Assembly (NCBI GenBank): GCA_003157895.1
Contig: PMKW01000110.1
Coordinates: 1-9,890 of the forward strand
Length of the DNA stretch: 9,890 bases
From: Methanoregula sp.
GTDB taxonomy: Archaea; Halobacteriota; Methanomicrobia; Methanomicrobiales; Methanospirillaceae
Direction: 5' to 3'
Below the pieces are notes generated by a model. The model had not been told where the DNA came from. It ran no database searches and saw only the letters and a list, made by a program, of their open reading frames with translations. Shown here piece after piece: positions 7,186 to 9,890 of this stretch (its first letter is position 1; the number at the start of each line of letters is the position of its first letter). Made by a program: the position numbers and the translations under genes.

Positions 7186-7473
7186 TTTTCTGTACGGACC
7201 ATAACCGGGACATGCTTCTGATGTCCGCAAAACCGCCCGGTACCCGTTCCTTTATTCGCGGGAAATATATGATAAATGAAAGGAACCGCTACCAGATAAT
7301 TATTATTATTATTTGTGATGTGGGATCCGGATTGCTGCCGGCTCTCTAAGGAAATACCCGTCCCGATAAAAAAACCACAAACACCGGGACGAATGGATCA
7401 CCGTACATATCTGAATAATTTCGGCTCAGCGGAGATCGGGAGAGATCGTACCAATCCGGGTGACAACATAATT

Positions 7474-7487
7474 AAGATTTAAAATAC
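7474..7487 (+). promoter_or_regulatory. Candidate promoter of the AI-2E family gene
   Basis: AAGATTTAAAATAC is a TATA-like box centred about 21 bases before the ATG at 7502. That spacing implies a leaderless or nearly leaderless message; only a weak GTGGA (7492-7496) stands in for a ribosome site. Confidence 0.3.
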
Positions 7488-7501
7488 TATAGTGGAAAGT
7501 A

Positions 7502-8563
7502 ATGAGCTGTTCAACGGAATTCCCTACCGTGGACCGGGGCCTTTTTCTCATCGCTCTTGTTTTTATCATCATTATTGCGGTGAAGACGATCTCGTTCATC
7601 GTCACCCTCTTTTTGATGTCACTCATTCTCACCCTGCTCATGGTGCCTGCCATGTTCTGGCTTAAGAAGAAAGGTCTCTCGGATCTCCATGCAGTCCTGG
7701 TCATAACGTGCGTAGCAATCCTGGTCGTCCTGGCATTCATTTTCTTAACGCTCCTGTCGTTCAATACCCTGGTATCTGATCTCCCCCAGTACCAGAACGA
7801 ACTGAATACCCGTCTTCAGGATATTTTCACCACCCTGAATACCTTTGGCATTTCCACGGGAACGGGCGGATCTCCCGCAATAAACCTCGGCGATTTCATG
7901 ACATTCGGGATTTCAAGTCTTGTGAGTATTGCCGATACCGTCATGTTCATCTTCTTCGTGGGCGTGACAACTTTTTTTATGCTGCTCGAGGCACCCGGCG
8001 TGGTGGTGAGAATGGAAAAACGTCTGGGTAAGGACTCAGACACCAGGAGGCAGCTGAACCAGATGACCGGGTATGTCATTGATTTCATTGTGGTCCGGAC
8101 CGAGACCAACTTCATCCACGGCCTCCTCTTCGGGGGATTTTTAGGGATTATTGGTGTCCACGGTGCGATTCTCTGGGGGGTCCTGACGTTTCTCCTGGGG
8201 TATATCCCGTTCTTTGGCCTGATAATTGCTGCAGTACCCGCCATATTTTTTGCCTGGCTCCAGTTCGGAATACCCGGGGCGCTCGCGGTTATCGCGGCCG
8301 TGTGTGTCCTGAACCTGATTGTGGAAAACCCGGTCTATTCTTACCTTGCCGCACGGAAATTCGAGATGCCGGCCCTTATTGTGATCCTCTCGGTCATCTT
8401 CTGGGGGTGGCTGCTGGGACTGGTCGGCATGCTCTTTTCAGTCCCTTTCACGCTCCTCCTGCTCCTTATCTTCGAGATGACAGACGAACTCCGCTGGATC
8501 AATGCAGCCCTCGGAGTCAACCATCTCTTTGAGGATCCGGAACTGGGTAAAGCCGGGAATTGA
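7502..8563 (+). CDS. AI-2E / UPF0118 family membrane protein (putative permease)
   Basis: 353 aa, the usual length for the family. Hydrophobic segments occur at about 11-29, 31-52, 63-88, 137-163, 206-250 (two), 256-276 and 292-325, around a soluble region near 90-130 that starts with the amphipathic LPQYQNELNTRLQDIF. Family signatures are GVHGAILWGVLTFLLGYIPF (218-237) and VILSVIFWGWLLGLVGMLFS (294-313). Members include bacterial proteins proposed to export autoinducer-2 and others shown to be sodium/proton antiporters; the substrate cannot be told from sequence, and quorum signalling should not be assumed in an archaeon. The stretch before the last segments (NPVYSYLAARKFEMP) fits the place where many relatives have an EPRIMGRRLGLSP-like motif, but is divergent. 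The start is the first ATG after a TATA-like box. It is a single gene with oligo-T runs downstream. Confidence 0.9.
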   Translation: MSCSTEFPTVDRGLFLIALVFIIIIAVKTISFIVTLFLMSLILTLLMVPAMFWLKKKGLSDLHAVLVITCVAILVVLAFIFLTLLSFNTLVSDLPQYQNELNTRLQDIFTTLNTFGISTGTGGSPAINLGDFMTFGISSLVSIADTVMFIFFVGVTTFFMLLEAPGVVVRMEKRLGKDSDTRRQLNQMTGYVIDFIVVRTETNFIHGLLFGGFLGIIGVHGAILWGVLTFLLGYIPFFGLIIAAVPAIFFAWLQFGIPGALAVIAAVCVLNLIVENPVYSYLAARKFEMPALIVILSVIFWGWLLGLVGMLFSVPFTLLLLLIFEMTDELRWINAALGVNHLFEDPELGKAGN

Positions 8564-8588
8564 TCCCGGAACCGGAAATTATGGTAAC

Positions 8589-8650
8589 CGTTTTTTCATG
8601 AATCCGCAGGTTTGTTCGTGCAGGGTATCCGTAAAGACCATACTTTTTTT
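8589..8650 (+). terminator. Tandem oligo-T terminators after the AI-2E family gene
   Basis: Six T at 8591-8596, 28 bases after the stop, and seven T at 8644-8650. No strong stem precedes either. Confidence 0.4.
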
Positions 8651-8727
8651 AAATTACATTATAATTAATGAACACTTTCAGAGCATGGGTTTTATGAATT
8701 TTGCGATCTTGTAAAAGGACATTTAAT

Positions 8728-8738
8728 AAAAAAGGGGT
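8728..8738 (-). terminator. Oligo-T terminator after S17e
   Basis: The minus strand reads ACCCCTTTTTT, about 38-48 bases past the repaired S17e stop codon. It is consistent with an active transcription unit upstream. Confidence 0.4.
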
Positions 8739-8775
8739 AATTATTGCTGGAGGATACCTTCAAACATAAATCGGG

Positions 8776-8966
8776 TTATGAGGGGTTTTTTAAATTCAGT
8801 TTTCTTGTGATGTAACCGGCTATTTGGTTCCGGCCCGCTTACTTTCGGTACTTGCCGATAATCCCAGCTGCTCCCTGTTCTCATCGAAATTCTTCGTAAA
8901 GTACTCCCGCTGCCTGACCAGAAGTGCGTCACCGAGATTTTTAATGGAGTACGGTTTGATCCTCAA
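8776..8966 (-). pseudogene. rps17e: 30S ribosomal protein S17e, interrupted by a one-base frameshift
   Basis: A TTG start at 8966 with GGAGG eight bases upstream (8975-8979) opens MRIKPYSIKNLGDALLV, then EYFTKNFDENREQ and STESK. This frame stops at TAG 8820-8822 after 48 aa. From the GGG run at + 8834-8836 the next frame continues RNQIAGYITRKLNL and ends at TAA 8776-8778. One extra G in that run gives SKRGRNQIAGYITRKL and a 63-residue product, the normal size and order of archaeal S17e (N-terminal IKPxxIK helix, FxxxFxxN, then SKxxRNxIAGYITRK). S17e is a small-subunit protein expected to be needed, and the ribosome site, terminator and reading frames are otherwise undamaged, so a sequencing or assembly indel is as likely as a true pseudogene. 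Programmed frameshifting is a remote option. Confidence 0.85.
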
Positions 8967-8974
8967 AGATAATT

Positions 8975-8979
8975 CCTCC
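8975..8979 (-). promoter_or_regulatory. Strong Shine-Dalgarno deciding the S17e TTG start
   Basis: GGAGG on the minus strand lies eight bases before TTG 8964-8966. No in-frame ATG stands in the right place for the conserved S17e N-terminus, so the TTG start rests on this site. Confidence 0.65.
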
Positions 8980-9124
8980 AGGTTCAATACTTTAAATGGG
9001 AGACGAAGGGATAATGAATGATATTATCTGCAATAATGGCCGGATCCTGGCATCGCTTGTTGACACCTTCGGGAGCAATCCCTTAACTCCTTCGACAGCC
9101 CAGTGAACCGGTTAAATTGTTACG

Positions 9125-9142
9125 AAAAAATTTAAAAAAAAA
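9125..9142 (-). terminator. Oligo-T terminator of the thermosome gene
   Basis: On the minus strand nine T (9142-9134), AAA and six T (9130-9125) begin 12 bases after the thermosome stop codon. This is a typical archaeal T-rich terminator. Confidence 0.6.
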
Positions 9143-9154
9143 GGTAAACAGTTA

Positions 9155-9890
9155 TCACATGCCCGGCATCTGTCTGGATGCGGGATTTTTGGACTGCGTA
9201 ATCATCATATCATCGACGCGGATGAGCATGATGGCAGTTTCGGAAGCGCTCTGGATGGACTGGCGCTTGGACCGGAGCGGTTCGATGACGCCCTCGGCAA
9301 GCATATCGACGATCTTTCCCTCGTACACATTCAGGCCTGCGTTCTTCCTGCCCTTCGAGTGGACATTCTTGAGCTCGACCAGTTTGTCGATCGCATTGAA
9401 ACCGGAGTTTTCTGCGAGGGCACGGGGAATGGACTCATATGCTGTTGCATAGGCCTCGAGGGCGATCTGGACCCGTCCGCCGACAGTCGATGCATAGTCC
9501 CGGATCTTCATGAGGAGCTCGGTCTCAACTGCACCGCCGCCGACTACATAGGTACCGTCTTCCATGGCGTCCATGACCACACGGGTCCCGTCGACAACGG
9601 CACGTTCGAGTTCCTCGAGCAGGTAATCGCTGGTTCCCCGGAGCAGGATCGTAATGGTCTTGGGGTTCTTGCACCCGGAGATCCGTGTTACCTTGCCATC
9701 ATCGTCTTCTTCGACCAGATCGGCAATACCAAGGTCTTTTGCAGTCAGGGTCTCCGGCTTGTTGACAATCGTTGCATGAAGTGCCCGGGCCGCGTATTTC
9801 ATGTCCTTTTCAGGAATATCCTCGATGCCGAGAACGCCGGCTTTTGCGAGGTAGAACTGGGCGGCATCTGAAATCCCCTTCTGGCAGAGG
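9155..9890 (-). CDS. thsA: Thermosome subunit (group II chaperonin), C-terminal part
   Basis: About 244 residues are visible; the N-terminal half lies beyond the window edge. Group II chaperonins form a two-ring ATP-driven folding chamber in the cytoplasm. The visible part starts in the apical domain (CQKGISDAAQFYLAKAGVLG, from the edge), passes into the intermediate domain with NPKTITILLRG and the aspartate of RAVVDGTRVV that aligns with the catalytic Asp, then EDGTYVVGGGAVETEL at the return to the equatorial domain, and ends with GLNVYEGKIVDM and EPLRSKRQSIQSASETA. The C-terminal tail ends RQMPGM; many archaeal subunits end in a Gly/Met-rich GGM tail, and this one is short. The stop is followed by a strong oligo-T run, so it ends its transcript. 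Which paralogue it is cannot be decided from this half, so the symbol is generic. Confidence 0.95.
   Translation of the reverse strand, partial: LCQKGISDAAQFYLAKAGVLGIEDIPEKDMKYAARALHATIVNKPETLTAKDLGIADLVEEDDDGKVTRISGCKNPKTITILLRGTSDYLLEELERAVVDGTRVVMDAMEDGTYVVGGGAVETELLMKIRDYASTVGGRVQIALEAYATAYESIPRALAENSGFNAIDKLVELKNVHSKGRKNAGLNVYEGKIVDMLAEGVIEPLRSKRQSIQSASETAIMLIRVDDMMITQSKNPASRQMPGM

Larger units (their letters stand above)
7174..7501. other. Divergent intergenic region with candidate promoters, an ATT tract and an inverted repeat
   Basis: This 328-base gap separates two divergent genes and has no gene of its own. The minus-strand TATCATATATTTCC at 7262-7275 could be the TATA box of the PKD/PEGA gene. 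An ATT triplet tract lies at 7297-7313. A perfect seven-base inverted repeat, CGTCCCG (7359-7365) and CGGGACG (7385-7391), flanks a 19-base A-rich spacer and may be an operator or a terminator-like hairpin. A plus-strand AT-rich box lies just before 7502 and is listed separately. Confidence 0.4.

Noticed and set aside
7297..7313. ATT triplet tract as a CRISPR or repeat array
   Set aside because: It is a simple low-complexity tract with no spacer structure.
8741..8932. Minus-strand ORF of 63 codons overlapping S17e
   Set aside because: It is in a different frame from both S17e segments and has no recognisable motif.
9359..9871. Plus-strand ORF of 170 codons opposite the thermosome gene
   Set aside because: Antisense shadow of a well conserved chaperonin coding region.

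Overview
The window looks like chromosomal DNA of a methanogenic archaeon, most likely order Methanomicrobiales (Methanoregula-like; the order is inferred, not proven). Archaeal signals are a group II chaperonin (thermosome), a ribosomal protein S17e gene, a DUF2769 cysteine-cluster protein typical of methanogens, PKD/PEGA cell-surface proteins, TATA-like AT-rich boxes and oligo-T terminators. There are no tRNA or rRNA genes, no CRISPR array and no insertion sequence.

Layout. 7-675 (+) is a secreted lipoprotein joining a DUF333 domain to a chagasin-like cysteine-protease inhibitor. 676-1323 has no intact gene; it holds a minus-strand hairpin terminator, a probable broken zinc-ribbon microgene (950-1107) and a hairpin/oligo-T element. 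1324-1572 (-) is the DUF2769 protein. 1800-5608 (-) is a purL-purQ operon for step 4 of purine synthesis. 5686-7173 (-) is a surface protein with PKD and PEGA domains and a C-terminal membrane anchor. A divergent intergenic region follows, then an AI-2E/UPF0118 family membrane protein (7502-8563, +). 8776-8966 (-) encodes ribosomal protein S17e but is interrupted by a one-base frameshift. 9155-9890 (-) is the C-terminal part of a thermosome subunit that continues past the window edge.

How the genes relate. Only purL and purQ form a clear functional unit: a two-base gap, a Shine-Dalgarno sequence for purQ inside the end of purL, and partner subunits of one enzyme. The PurL is the long kind with a fused PurS-like N-terminus, so no separate purS is needed here. 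The other genes appear to be single transcription units.

The most notable observations are the S17e frameshift, which sits at a GGG run, and a second likely frameshift at an AAAA run in the zinc-ribbon remnant. Both would be repaired by one extra base in a homopolymer, so sequencing or assembly error has to be weighed against real gene decay. I found no convincing new multi-gene system. The DUF333-chagasin lipoprotein is the most unusual intact gene.
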